The notes under the pieces: generated by a model
The model's input: only the letters and a program-made list of their open reading frames with translations
Databases searched by the model: none
Told to the model about the DNA's origin: nothing
Shown: piece by piece, positions 16,110-24,922 of the stretch
Layout of the letters: every line of letters starts with the position of its first letter
Position numbering within the stretch: the first letter of the stretch is position 1
Position numbers and translations under genes: made by a program
From: Roseburia sp.
GTDB taxonomy: Bacteria > Bacillota > Clostridia > Lachnospirales > Lachnospiraceae
Length of the DNA: 51,122 nt
Direction: 5' to 3'
NCBI GenBank assembly: GCA_003483745.1
Contig: DMYD01000034.1
Span: 1 to 51,122 of the forward strand

Positions 16110-17402
16110 TTATTTTGTGATTTTTGTCACATCTAAGAAATATTTTTTAATTTCCCCAACAAAATACAACGATCCGAATGCGATCGTTTTGCATGACACA
16201 TCCAGCCGTCCCGGCTTCAATTCGTCATAAGAGTGTAAAAGTCCGGCATCGCAGATTCCCTTTGCCCGGATCTTCTCCGACAGCTCCTGTGCCGCCAGTG
16301 CCCTCTCTGATTCTACCGTTACCGTCTTAAAATCCAGTGCAAGCGGCAGTAATTCTTCGATCATTTCATCATAGTTTTTATCTGCCATAACTCCCATGAC
16401 AAAATGAAATTTCTCTCCCGGGAACAAAGTACGAAGACTTTCCGCTAATGCCGCCACTCCGTTGCCATTATGCGCACCATCCACCATAAGAAACGGATCT
16501 GTGTTTAAAATCTCCATGCGTCCTTCCCATCTTGTCTTTCTGATTCCTTCTCTGATATAGTATTCTGCCTGATTCTCTGAAATTCCTCTGTCTTTCAAAA
16601 AAATTTCTGCGGCAAGGATCGCAGCCGCTGCATTTTCATATTGGTGGACACCAAGCATTGTCATCTCAAGATTTTTGTATTTCTTATAAGAGAAATATTG
16701 TCTGCCATTTTCATAGCGGCATTCTGTCACATCGCGTATATCGGCGATCTTTGGTTCTGTAACCTCTTCTTTTTCAGCCGTTTTCAGTAAAACTTCCATT
16801 GCTTCCTGTTCCTGGCTTTCCATTACCAGTTTTGTACCTTTTTTGATAACCCCTGCTTTCTCCGCTGCGATTTTATCTAACGTATCGCCCAAAATTGCCA
16901 TATGATCATACCCGATTTTCGTGATAACCGTAACCTCCGGCACACCGATTGCATTGGTCGAATCGAGTCTTCCCCCTAACCCGGTCTCTATCACGGCAGC
17001 CTGGCACTGTCTGTCCCTGTAATCGAGCAATGCCATTGCAAGACAGTAATCAAACATCGTAGGTACTGTTCCAAAGTCCTCCTCAAGCAGCATATTTCCA
17101 AGTTTTGTCACTTCTTCACGGGATATCATCTGTCCGTCCACACAGATCCGCTCTCTGAAATCAACCAGGTGCGGTGAGGTAAACATTCCGGTACGAATCC
17201 CTGCTTCCTTTAAAATTGAGCACAAAAAAGCAGAGACGGAACCTTTTCCGTTCGTCCCCGCTATATGGATCACGCTCATATCCTGCTGTGGTTTTCCTAA
17301 CTTTTCCAGCATCAGTGCAGATACCTCTGCCCCCGGACGATTTCCAAACCGTCTCTGATGTTCGATCCGATCTAATACTTCCTCATATGTCAGTTCTTTC
17401 AT
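16110..17402 (-). CDS. folC: Folylpolyglutamate synthase / dihydrofolate synthase
   Basis: A 430-residue Mur-ligase-fold enzyme that adds glutamate to dihydropteroate and folates. The ATP loop is IHIAGTNGKGSVSAFLCSIL (residues 45-64); the omega-loop and metal site follow in FTSPHLVDFRERI, with TKIGYDHMAILGDTLDKIA and ETGLGGRLDSTNA; the C-terminal domain holds FLMVDGAHNGNGVAALAESL. Length is normal. It lies downstream of degV on the same strand with a 75-base gap and may share a transcript. The start ATG at 17402 is preceded by GGGAAAGGAC. Confidence 0.95.
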   Translation of the reverse strand: MKELTYEEVLDRIEHQRRFGNRPGAEVSALMLEKLGKPQQDMSVIHIAGTNGKGSVSAFLCSILKEAGIRTGMFTSPHLVDFRERICVDGQMISREEVTKLGNMLLEEDFGTVPTMFDYCLAMALLDYRDRQCQAAVIETGLGGRLDSTNAIGVPEVTVITKIGYDHMAILGDTLDKIAAEKAGVIKKGTKLVMESQEQEAMEVLLKTAEKEEVTEPKIADIRDVTECRYENGRQYFSYKKYKNLEMTMLGVHQYENAAAAILAAEIFLKDRGISENQAEYYIREGIRKTRWEGRMEILNTDPFLMVDGAHNGNGVAALAESLRTLFPGEKFHFVMGVMADKNYDEMIEELLPLALDFKTVTVESERALAAQELSEKIRAKGICDAGLLHSYDELKPGRLDVSCKTIAFGSLYFVGEIKKYFLDVTKITK

Positions 17403-17477
17403 ATACTGTCCTTTCCCTGACGGATGCTGCAGTCCTCATACACCGGCAGATCAGTAACTGACATTTATTTTGCTGTA

Positions 17478-18317
17478 CTAAACTGCAATAATGACACCGC
17501 CGTCATTTGCATACATCGTGCTGACGCCCGCTGTATCCGTAACAATGATTTTTTTGAACTTTGCTAACTTTTCCAGCTTTTCCTTGACTGCTTTCGCACG
17601 TTCCGGACAATTACAGTGTGAAATTGCAAGCACCCTGTTCTCACAGTTTTTTGTCTTTGCAAGCACATCCTGAATCATCTTATCCAATGCCTTGTTCATG
17701 CCACGCGCCTGACCAAGCTGACAAATCGATCCCTCCTCTGTGGACCCCATCACCGGCTTGATATTCAATGTATTCGCAATAAATGCCTTAAGATTTGTCA
17801 GACGGCCATTTTTACGCAAAGTTTCTAATGTTTCAAGTACAAAAAAAGTATTCATGGAGCTGATATATTTTTCAGTTGTCTCAACAACCTTCTCAAAACT
17901 CATACCTGCCTCTTCGCACTCCTGCACTTTCATGCCGATCAGCGTCTCACCGATGGAAGCGGAGCGGGAATTAAATACATAGATCTTCTTCTCACCCGGA
18001 TGTTCCTCTTCAAATAAATTTTTGCCAAGTTCCGCGCTGTTATAAGATCCTGAAAGTTTACCGGATAAAGTTACCACATATACATGATCGGCATCACCTT
18101 CATAGGACTTCATATATTCATCCGGAGATGGACATGCGGACTTTGGCCCAGCTACACTCTCCTTTACCCTGCGAAGAAAATCCTTCTGGTCAAATGTCTC
18201 GTCATCGCGGATATAACATCCGTCCACCTCTAACTCTAACGACACATTCTGATAATGTCCATCCTTTTTTAAATCTTCCGGCAATTCTCCACAACTATCA
18301 ATCACGATCTTATACAT
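17478..18317 (-). CDS. DegV family fatty-acid-binding protein
   Basis: A 279-residue soluble protein. It begins MYKIVIDSCGELPEDLKKDG and has the DegV signature SACPSPDEYMKSYEGDADHV and LSGKLSGSYNSAELGKNLF, with SRSASIGETLIGMK lining the lipid pocket. DegV/FakB-type proteins bind a fatty acid and present it to a fatty-acid kinase (FakA). No FakA partner is seen nearby, so the exact role is open. It sits between the transglutaminase-like gene and folC on the minus strand. Confidence 0.92.
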   Translation of the reverse strand: MYKIVIDSCGELPEDLKKDGHYQNVSLELEVDGCYIRDDETFDQKDFLRRVKESVAGPKSACPSPDEYMKSYEGDADHVYVVTLSGKLSGSYNSAELGKNLFEEEHPGEKKIYVFNSRSASIGETLIGMKVQECEEAGMSFEKVVETTEKYISSMNTFFVLETLETLRKNGRLTNLKAFIANTLNIKPVMGSTEEGSICQLGQARGMNKALDKMIQDVLAKTKNCENRVLAISHCNCPERAKAVKEKLEKLAKFKKIIVTDTAGVSTMYANDGGVIIAV

Positions 18318-18481
18318 TCCAGATAACCTCCATCATGCACCAATTTGTTATTCAAAAGCTTTTTATACGTTATTTTTTTCCATTACATGTAGTATTTATT
18401 ACTACATAACATTAGCACAAAAACTTTATTTTGTATAGAGGTTTCTATTATATTTTATATATTTTTTATCTGGCTGCTTTT

Positions 18482-19708
18482 TTATGAGAATTTCAGAATC
18501 AGCACATTCTGATCCCTGTCCTCAATATAAGATAATCCCGTAATTCCCTCACAGTAATCGCGGATATGCTGTTCATCGATCAGATATCCTTTTGCCTGAT
18601 CATATAAAGATGTATTCAGAAAGCGAACCGCCTCCGTGACAGCTCCATTCTGATAGGCAGTTCCATAAATCTGTCCAACTACATCCGGATTCCACTCTGT
18701 GATATATTTTCCTTCTCTCACATAATAATTATCCGCCGTCGCCGTACAATCCGGCAAAAGTAATGTACCATCTGCCTGATGTGTTTTACTGATCTCAGCT
18801 GTAGTTACACCAAAATAATTATAATTGATAAAAGAGCTAAAACCACTTTCGCCATTGTTGTAAGAGGAATTTCCCCAGGTCGTATCCATAAAATAATATG
18901 CACCATCCAGCTGTACAAGATTCCATGCGTGTGTATCTCCCTCCGCAGTTCCTGTCACAACAACAGCCGGTATGCCTAAAAGAGTCAACAGATACTGTGT
19001 GGCATTGGCATATCCCTGACAGACTGTTTTCTTATTTAAAAAGACGCTGATAATATTCTGATTCTGTTCCGTTCCCATTTCATACTCAATGTTTCCAGCC
19101 AGATATTCGAACACATATTTCGCCTTTTCATAATCACCCCAGGATGGTTCCACATTTTTCAATATGGAATCCACCACCACATCAATCTGACTCTGATAGT
19201 AATCACGCTCTGTACGCCCCATGGTATAACTCGGCGAAAAATCTATGCTGACAATCTTCTTTCCCATGGTATATTGTGTGTAGTTATAACCGGATACCCA
19301 GAAAATTTCTCCGTGGTCCGCTATAACAGAGCGATATGCTTTCTCTAATACTTTTTCCTTGCAGGTACTTACTTTTACTTTTGAATCCTGTGCCATAATG
19401 ATCCGGTATACTTCATCATAGACAGCCTGCTGCTCCGCCGTCAGCGTTTCATAAGCATATCCATGCGTCACTTCGATCTCCGGCGTTCCATTTTCCGTAC
19501 TTATCTCCGTACGCTTTTCCGTCTTTTTCTCTGCCGCACCGGAATAGTTTTCTGCTTTTGCATTTTTCTGTTCTACATATACCTGATTTCTGATTTGTCC
19601 CGGAAATCCACCGGTATCCTGAAGTACTCCGGAATATAGGACCACTCCGCCTGCCATCACTGCAAGAATAAGAAACTTAAGCAGTGTATGTCTCTTTTTC
19701 TTTTTCAA
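18482..19708 (-). CDS. Transglutaminase-like exported protein, membrane-anchored
   Basis: A 408-residue protein with a basic N-terminus and one hydrophobic helix (LLKFLILAVMAGGVVLYSGV) that acts as signal anchor, then a low-complexity linker (residues 45-80). The transglutaminase core holds the Cys-His-Asp set: KKTVCQGYANATQYLLTLLG, then GDTHAWNLVQLDGAYYFMDT and TWG. In bacteria this fold is usually a surface protease or peptide-processing enzyme. The start is TTG at 19708, four bases after AAGGAGG. It begins nine bases after the M18 aminopeptidase stop, so the two peptidase-like genes are probably co-transcribed. Confidence 0.88.
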   Translation of the reverse strand: MKKKKRHTLLKFLILAVMAGGVVLYSGVLQDTGGFPGQIRNQVYVEQKNAKAENYSGAAEKKTEKRTEISTENGTPEIEVTHGYAYETLTAEQQAVYDEVYRIIMAQDSKVKVSTCKEKVLEKAYRSVIADHGEIFWVSGYNYTQYTMGKKIVSIDFSPSYTMGRTERDYYQSQIDVVVDSILKNVEPSWGDYEKAKYVFEYLAGNIEYEMGTEQNQNIISVFLNKKTVCQGYANATQYLLTLLGIPAVVVTGTAEGDTHAWNLVQLDGAYYFMDTTWGNSSYNNGESGFSSFINYNYFGVTTAEISKTHQADGTLLLPDCTATADNYYVREGKYITEWNPDVVGQIYGTAYQNGAVTEAVRFLNTSLYDQAKGYLIDEQHIRDYCEGITGLSYIEDRDQNVLILKFS

Positions 19709-19717
19709 AATTCCTCC

Positions 19718-21010
19718 TTAAAGTGAAAAATATGCTTTTACAAGTTCTGTTAACGCCTCCTGATCTGCAGTTCCCATCAACTCTCTTGCTGAATGCATCG
19801 CTAAAAGCGGGATTCCGATATCCACGGTTTTTACCGGCAGCAATGCAGATGCAATAGAGCCAAGTGTTCCGCCGCCTGCCATATCCGAGCGGTTTACAAA
19901 CTTCTGATACGGGATCTTTTTCAGGTCACAGATCTGCTGGATAATTGCAATCGCTTCACAGTCCGTCGCATAGGACTGCGAGCATGCTTCCTTAATACAG
20001 AAACCGCTGCCTAACACCGGCTTATTGGTAATATCCATTTTACCAGCCTGATTTGGATGCAGTCCGTGTGCCACATCCACGGATAACAATATGCTCTGGT
20101 ACAGCAGTTCCTGCTCGCACTCCCCTGCACCACAGGCTTCTAAAATACGAAACAGCATATCGTGAAGCAATATGGATCCCGCTCCCTGTTTGCTGCGGCT
20201 TCCGATCTCCTCATGATCAAACAGAGCAATCAGATTCATGCCGTCTTTTCTTTCCGCATCCAGAATACCGGATACCAATGCTGCACAGGATGTCAGATTA
20301 TCCAGTCTGGGGGATGAGATAAAATCATCCTCTAAGCCAACATATTCCGGCTGTTCCTTACAGTATACCGTCAATTCAAAATCTAAAATATCCTCTTTTG
20401 CAACAGACAGTTCTTTTGCAAGAAAACATAGGAAATAGTCAGCACATGTCTCATTTTCCGCAAGCAGTCCGGCAACCGGGATCATATCGATCTGTTTGTT
20501 TAACTCCACACCTTTATTCACTTCACGGTTCATATGAATCGCAAGATTCGGGATTGTAAACAGATTCTTTTCAGATGCAAAATACTTTAACTCCGGTGTA
20601 AATGGATCATTGCTCCTTACCGCCACACGTCCTGCCACACCGAGAGGTCTGTCTAACCACGTATTTAAAATTGCCCCCCCATATACCTCGATGTTGACCT
20701 GTGCATAACAGTTCGTCACAACATCGCATGACGGTTTGATCCGAAGACATGGGAAATCCGTATGTGCCGCTGCAATGCGCACTGCAGGTTTTCCCTCTTT
20801 TTTCATCTCATTCTCTGGAATTGTAAATGCAAACAATGTGGTATCGTGATGATCCACATAATAACGTCCTCCTGCTTTCAAATTCCATGATTCCTCATAA
20901 GCTATTCTTTCAAATCCGGCACTTTTCAAGCGTTTTTCACATGACTTTACCACATGTACCGGAGATACTCCCTCTTTTAATAAATCAAATAAAACTGTTT
21001 TCTCGTTCAT
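19718..21010 (-). CDS. M18 family aminopeptidase
   Basis: A 430-residue cytoplasmic zinc aminopeptidase of normal family length. Metal and catalytic motifs are AAHTDFPCLRIKPS, the SSPRLDNLTSCAALVSGI block, IALFDHEEIGSRSKQGAGS, VDVAHGLHPN and the C-terminal NRSDMAGGGTLGSIASALLP. These enzymes release N-terminal amino acids, often acidic ones, from peptides. It is the first gene of the minus-strand run toward folC and diverges from the DUF5721 gene; the 184-base space between them holds the plus-strand promoter at 21088-21116. Confidence 0.95.
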   Translation of the reverse strand: MNEKTVLFDLLKEGVSPVHVVKSCEKRLKSAGFERIAYEESWNLKAGGRYYVDHHDTTLFAFTIPENEMKKEGKPAVRIAAAHTDFPCLRIKPSCDVVTNCYAQVNIEVYGGAILNTWLDRPLGVAGRVAVRSNDPFTPELKYFASEKNLFTIPNLAIHMNREVNKGVELNKQIDMIPVAGLLAENETCADYFLCFLAKELSVAKEDILDFELTVYCKEQPEYVGLEDDFISSPRLDNLTSCAALVSGILDAERKDGMNLIALFDHEEIGSRSKQGAGSILLHDMLFRILEACGAGECEQELLYQSILLSVDVAHGLHPNQAGKMDITNKPVLGSGFCIKEACSQSYATDCEAIAIIQQICDLKKIPYQKFVNRSDMAGGGTLGSIASALLPVKTVDIGIPLLAMHSARELMGTADQEALTELVKAYFSL

Positions 21011-21087
21011 TGTATTTCCTCTTTTCCTGTAATACTGATTAAAACCACTTCTATTTTACTATAAAATCAGAGAGATTACATCCCTTA

Positions 21088-21116
21088 TTTTGTTTTCGGG
21101 GGTTTTATGGTACAAT
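21088..21116 (+). promoter_or_regulatory. Promoter of the DUF5721 gene
   Basis: TTTTGT (21088-21093), 17 bases, TACAAT (21111-21116), the latter preceded by TGG, making an extended -10 (TGGTACAAT). The leader to the gene at 21195 is about 70 bases long. Confidence 0.5.
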
Positions 21117-21194
21117 AGGGATGTGGTGCCGGAAATTAAAATCCACCTTTAAACTCCCACACCATACCATCAGCTTACGAAAGAGGTATACCGC

Positions 21195-21701
21195 ATGTTA
21201 GCGCTCAATATCCCGGAACTTAAAAATTTTATGAACCAGCTTTTGTGTTCTGATACATTTGACCATTTCCTGTTAAAGGAAGCTACGATCCAGAAAGACG
21301 CCATATGGAATTTTGACGGAACGATCACATCAGATTTTTATTCGGAAGACGAATTAGAAGAACAAGGCTTATCCGGCCTTACTTTTCTGCCTTATGGCAA
21401 AGTACGCCAGCACTGCTTCGACCTGATCAAAGGAAAACGGACACCTTCTTATTTTAAATTTGTGTTTCTTCTCTCGCCGGATAATCTCTCCCGCACACTT
21501 GCAAGCATACAGACACCCTTTACCCCACAGGATGTGACTGGTATGTTTTTAAATTTAAAATTTCAGAATGGAGATCTTATGCTCACAACAGGCGTATCCT
21601 ACCGCATTTTTTCCACAGATAAATCATTAGAGCACGAATGGGACAGACTGGTAGAGATTTTTCTCAAAAACCATGATATTGTTATTGAGAAATTAGGTTA
21701 A
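21195..21701 (+). CDS. DUF5721 family protein
   Basis: A 168-residue soluble protein of unknown function, beginning MLALNIPELKNFMNQLLCSD and ending in NHDIVIEKLG. Conserved-looking stretches are ATIQKDAIWNFDGTITSDFY and GKVRQHCFDLIKGKRTPSYF; this matches what I recall of DUF5721, a Lachnospiraceae family. It has no signal or membrane segment. The ribosome-binding site GAAAGAGG lies nine bases before the ATG. It is followed by the cold-shock gene after 98 bases, which appears to be a separate transcript. Confidence 0.75.
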   Translation: MLALNIPELKNFMNQLLCSDTFDHFLLKEATIQKDAIWNFDGTITSDFYSEDELEEQGLSGLTFLPYGKVRQHCFDLIKGKRTPSYFKFVFLLSPDNLSRTLASIQTPFTPQDVTGMFLNLKFQNGDLMLTTGVSYRIFSTDKSLEHEWDRLVEIFLKNHDIVIEKLG

Positions 21702-21799
21702 AAAATATCCTCTTTTTTCCTTTACTTTTCAAAACTGTTATGATATGCTCTATCTAGCTGTAAATACAGCCAGTAATATTTTTTTGGAGGTACTTTTCA

Positions 21800-22003
21800 A
21801 TGAACAAAGGTACAGTAAAATGGTTTAACAACCAAAAAGGATACGGATTCATCTCTGACGAGCAGGGCAATGATGTATTCGTACACTACTCAGGTCTGAA
21901 CATGGATGGTTTCAAATCCCTGGAAGAAGGCGCTACTGTAGAATTCGAAGTAGTAGAAGGCGCTAAAGGACCTCAGGCAACCAACGTTACAGTAGTAAGA
22001 TAA
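21800..22003 (+). CDS. Cold-shock protein (CspA family)
   Basis: A 67-residue single cold-shock domain that binds single-stranded nucleic acid as an RNA chaperone. RNP1 is KGYGFIS (residues 14-20) and RNP2 is NDVFVHY (28-34). The ribosome-binding site TTGGAGG is strong. The leader contains a short hairpin (GCTGTA-AA-TACAGC, about 21759-21772), which might take part in temperature-dependent control. A terminator follows about 100 bases after the stop, so the mRNA has a long 3' end. Confidence 0.97.
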   Translation: MNKGTVKWFNNQKGYGFISDEQGNDVFVHYSGLNMDGFKSLEEGATVEFEVVEGAKGPQATNVTVVR

Positions 22004-22101
22004 TTACTACCAGCACAATCAGTAGTTTCACATGTACCTTTTTCTTTTTAAATAGAACCAGTTTTTATTTGTTAGATTAAGATATTGTAAACAATGGATT
22101 T

Positions 22102-22135
22102 AAAAAAGAGTGTCGGCTTTCCGGCACTCTTTTTT
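22102..22135 (+). terminator. Terminator after the cold-shock gene
   Basis: AAAAAAGAGTGTCGG pairs with CCGGCACTCTTTTTT around a CTTT loop: fifteen pairs with a single G-U. It is flanked by A and T runs and could work in both directions. Confidence 0.9.
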
Positions 22136-22291
22136 ATGTTGCATTAGAGCGGGGCTTAAAAAGGTGTACAAAAACTGGTCTGCTCATTTTTCACGTAACT
22201 GGCATTTTAAAATAAACCAGTGTGCGTTTAAGATATGCATAACAGATGACTGACAAATCAGTCATACGAAACATATGAGGAGAAAAGAAAT

Positions 22292-22840
22292 ATGAGCACA
22301 ACATCTACAACTACTGCAAAAACAGAAAATTCTATCGGTCAGGTACAGTTTCTGACCATCACAGCACTTTTCATCGCACTGACCTATGTATTTACCGCAT
22401 TCGTCAATGTCAGACTTCCGATCACTGCAAACGGCGGACTGATCCACCTCGGCAATGTTCCACTTTTCATCTGCGCAATTTTATTTGGCAAAAAAAGCGG
22501 TGCACTCGCCGGCGGAATCGGCATGGGACTTTTTGATCTGCTCTCCGGCTGGACTGCATGGGCACCTTTCACTTTTGTGATCGTAGCGATCATGGGTTAT
22601 GTAGTAGGTGCTATCACAGAAAAACATCACGGTCTTGGCTTTGATGCACTTGCGATTGCCGCTGCCTGCGTGGTCAAAGTAGCCGGCTACTATATTGCAG
22701 AGGGAATTATCTATGGCAACTGGATTGCACCGGTTACTTCCATTCCGGGAAATCTGGTACAGATCGGTGTTGCAGCCGTTGTTGTTCTGATCGTCATTGA
22801 ACCGCTTCGCAAAGCAGCAAACAAGATTATTTTTAAATAA
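22292..22840 (+). CDS. ECF transporter S component (vitamin or cofactor uptake)
   Basis: A 182-residue membrane protein with about five or six helices. LTITALFIALTYVFTAFVNV opens the first helix; LIHLGNVPLFICAILFGKKS and GGIGMGLFDLLSGWTAWAPF are typical of ECF substrate-binding subunits. It would work with the shared EcfA-EcfA'-EcfT energy module, which is not in this window. The start ATG follows AGGAG at good spacing. The class V aminotransferase begins 25 bases downstream and is probably co-transcribed, so the vitamin may be the substrate or cofactor of that enzyme, vitamin B6 being the obvious candidate. The 156 bases between the cold-shock terminator and this gene hold no riboswitch that I recognise. 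Confidence 0.85.
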   Translation: MSTTSTTTAKTENSIGQVQFLTITALFIALTYVFTAFVNVRLPITANGGLIHLGNVPLFICAILFGKKSGALAGGIGMGLFDLLSGWTAWAPFTFVIVAIMGYVVGAITEKHHGLGFDALAIAAACVVKVAGYYIAEGIIYGNWIAPVTSIPGNLVQIGVAAVVVLIVIEPLRKAANKIIFK

Positions 22841-22865
22841 TTTATTTTCAGAAAAGAGGATTCGT

Positions 22866-24008
22866 ATGTATAAGATCATGACTCCCGGACCGGTTCAGGT
22901 TCCGGAAACTGTAAGACGTGCACGCAGTTTTGCCTGCACAAATCCTGATCTGGATGAAGAATTTTATGATTTTTATAAGGAAACCTGTGAACTGATCAGC
23001 AGCCTTCTCGGCACGAAAAATGAGACACTGATCTTAGATGGGGAAGGAATTTTAGGACTGGAAGCCGCCTGTGCCTCCCTGACAGAGCCGGGTGATAAAG
23101 TACTTGTCATTGACAACGGCATCTACGGAAAAGGGTTTGCGGACTTTGTCAGCATGTATGGCGGCATCCCGGAACTTTACCATGCCGATTACCTGAACAC
23201 GTTAGACGTGGATGCACTCGCAGAGTATTTGAAAGATCACCATGATTACGCTTATGCCACCGTTGTCCATTGTGATACCCCAAGCGGCATGTTAAATGAT
23301 ATCAGTAAAATTTGTCCTCTGCTCAAACAGTATGGCATCTTAACAGTCGTTGACTCCGTTTCCGGTATGTTCGGCGAGAGAGTCTGTGTTGATGATTTTA
23401 AAATCGATCTTCTCTGCGGCGGTTCTCAGAAAGCGGTCTCCGCACCTCCTGGACTCACTTTCGTTGTCGTGAGTGATGACGCTAAAGAAAAGATGAGAAA
23501 CCGCAAAACTCCGATTGCATCTTTCTACGCAAATCTGAAAGCTTTCGACGGTTACTACGAGAAAAAATGGTTTCCTTACACCATGCCGATCAGCGATATC
23601 TATGGTCTGCGCGCCGCATTCAACCTGATCGCCGGAGATGAAACTCTGTATGAACGCCATGCAAGGATCGGTTCTGCCACAAGAGCAGCCGTAAAAGAGG
23701 CAGGCTTAAAACTTCATCTGCAGAGTGGATATTCAAACACTGTAACGGTTTTTGATATCCCGGAATGTACCGATGCCAAATCCATTTTAGATGAGATGCG
23801 TACAAAGTACAACATCATGCTCGCCGGATCCTTTGATGAACTTTCCGGAAAAGTGATCCGTATCGGACACATGGGTGAAAATGCAAGATTAGAGCATATG
23901 GTTCCCACTTTAGAGGCACTCTCTGCTACCTTGACTGATCTTAGAGTAAAACTTCAGGGAAATCTTGCAGATCTGTTTTTGAAACATTACAGGGAGTTTC
24001 AGGCCTGA
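22866..24008 (+). CDS. Class V PLP-dependent aminotransferase (alanine-glyoxylate type)
   Basis: A 380-residue enzyme of normal length for this group. It opens MYKIMTPGPVQVPETVRRAR, has LDGEGILGLEAACASLTEPG around the PLP phosphate site, the aspartate in TVVDSVSGMFGE that contacts the ring nitrogen, and the Schiff-base lysine in LLCGGSQKAVSAPPGLTFVV. Relatives include alanine-glyoxylate, serine-glyoxylate and pyridoxamine-pyruvate aminotransferases; the sequence alone does not separate them. I start at the ATG at 22866 (AGAGGA five bases upstream) instead of an earlier in-frame ATG inside the transporter gene. Pairing with an ECF S component makes vitamin B6 salvage via pyridoxamine-pyruvate aminotransferase an attractive but unproven idea. 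Confidence 0.9.
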   Translation: MYKIMTPGPVQVPETVRRARSFACTNPDLDEEFYDFYKETCELISSLLGTKNETLILDGEGILGLEAACASLTEPGDKVLVIDNGIYGKGFADFVSMYGGIPELYHADYLNTLDVDALAEYLKDHHDYAYATVVHCDTPSGMLNDISKICPLLKQYGILTVVDSVSGMFGERVCVDDFKIDLLCGGSQKAVSAPPGLTFVVVSDDAKEKMRNRKTPIASFYANLKAFDGYYEKKWFPYTMPISDIYGLRAAFNLIAGDETLYERHARIGSATRAAVKEAGLKLHLQSGYSNTVTVFDIPECTDAKSILDEMRTKYNIMLAGSFDELSGKVIRIGHMGENARLEHMVPTLEALSATLTDLRVKLQGNLADLFLKHYREFQA

Positions 24009-24086
24009 TCTGTTTAAACCGGCTCACTCCATAGCACCTAGATTCCCTTTGCACCGGCAGCTTCTTTAAATCGACTTTCTCATCAT

Positions 24087-24109
24087 CCGGGGTCTGAATC
24101 AAACCCCGG
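24087..24109. terminator. GC-rich hairpin between convergent genes
   Basis: CCGGGGT (24087-24093) pairs with ACCCCGG (24103-24109) across a nine-base loop. It covers the stop codon of the alarmone synthetase gene (minus strand). Neither side has a clear T run, so termination is uncertain. Confidence 0.35.
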
Positions 24110-24791
24110 TAATATTGGATTGTGTATCATCTTTCTTCTCCTCAAGCCGCTCCCTGATCTGCTGCATTCTGCCGTCTAACTGTGAGATCAGCTCCGCACA
24201 GAAACAGAGATCCTGTGAGATGACCTGCGCATTGTCAATGTCTTTTTTGTATTTTAACTTGTGCTCTAAACTCGCCCAGAAATCCATGGCGATCGTACGG
24301 AACTGCACTTCTACGCGCATCATCTTTTTCTCATTTGTCAAAAAAATTGGAACCTCAAGAATCAAATGAAGGCTGCGGTATCCGTTCGGCTTCGGATGGC
24401 TGATGTAATCTTTTTTCTTGATCAGCTTGATATCATCCTGTTTTTCCAGATAATCCGCTAACGTGTAAATGTCATCCGGGAAAGAACAGATAACACGGAC
24501 ACCTGCGATATCATTTAAATTCTTCTCAATGTTGTCAACAGAAAACGGAATCTCCTGACGCTTCATTTTTTTCATGATACTGTCTGGTTCTTTGATCCTG
24601 CATTTTATCGATTCAATCGGATTTCTGCTGTTTTGGACAGACAACTCTGTATTTAATACATCAAGCTTTGTCTTTACCTCCAACATCGCACATTCGTACT
24701 GCATCATCAGACAGCGAAACTTCTGTAACTCCTCAATGTCCCCAAAAATATGATCCAGTTCCTTGACTGTTTCAATATCCATGTACTCCAT
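24099..24791 (-). CDS. Small alarmone synthetase (RelQ/YjbM-like GTP pyrophosphokinase)
   Basis: A 230-residue protein with only the RelA/SpoT synthetase domain, flanked by a helical N-terminus and a coiled C-terminus (LISQLDGRMQQIRERLEEKK); there is no hydrolase domain. Synthetase motifs are IKCRIKEPDSIMKKMKRQ, LNDIAGVRVICSFPDDIY, KPNGYRSLHLILEVPIF and VEVQFRTIAMDFWASLEHKL. It transfers pyrophosphate from ATP to GTP or GDP to make (p)ppGpp. The length and single-domain form match the RelQ group, which often assembles as tetramers. AAGGAG precedes the ATG at 24791. The neighbouring cardiolipin synthase lies 131 bases upstream on the same strand. Confidence 0.95.
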   Translation of the reverse strand: MEYMDIETVKELDHIFGDIEELQKFRCLMMQYECAMLEVKTKLDVLNTELSVQNSRNPIESIKCRIKEPDSIMKKMKRQEIPFSVDNIEKNLNDIAGVRVICSFPDDIYTLADYLEKQDDIKLIKKKDYISHPKPNGYRSLHLILEVPIFLTNEKKMMRVEVQFRTIAMDFWASLEHKLKYKKDIDNAQVISQDLCFCAELISQLDGRMQQIRERLEEKKDDTQSNITGV

Positions 24792-24922
24792 TTAACTTTC
24801 TCCTTAGAATCGTTATTTTGTAACGGCTTCTCCTGACCGCTTACTTTCTAAACACTATTTTACCATACTTTTACCGAAAAGTTATTTAAACTTCTGTGAA
24901 GATTTCAGTTAACATGACATTT

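Noticed and set aside
22140..22291. Riboswitch in front of the ECF S component
   Set aside because: Contains an ACTGGT/ACCAGT inverted pair but no stem pattern I know from thiamine, riboflavin, cobalamin or other vitamin riboswitches.
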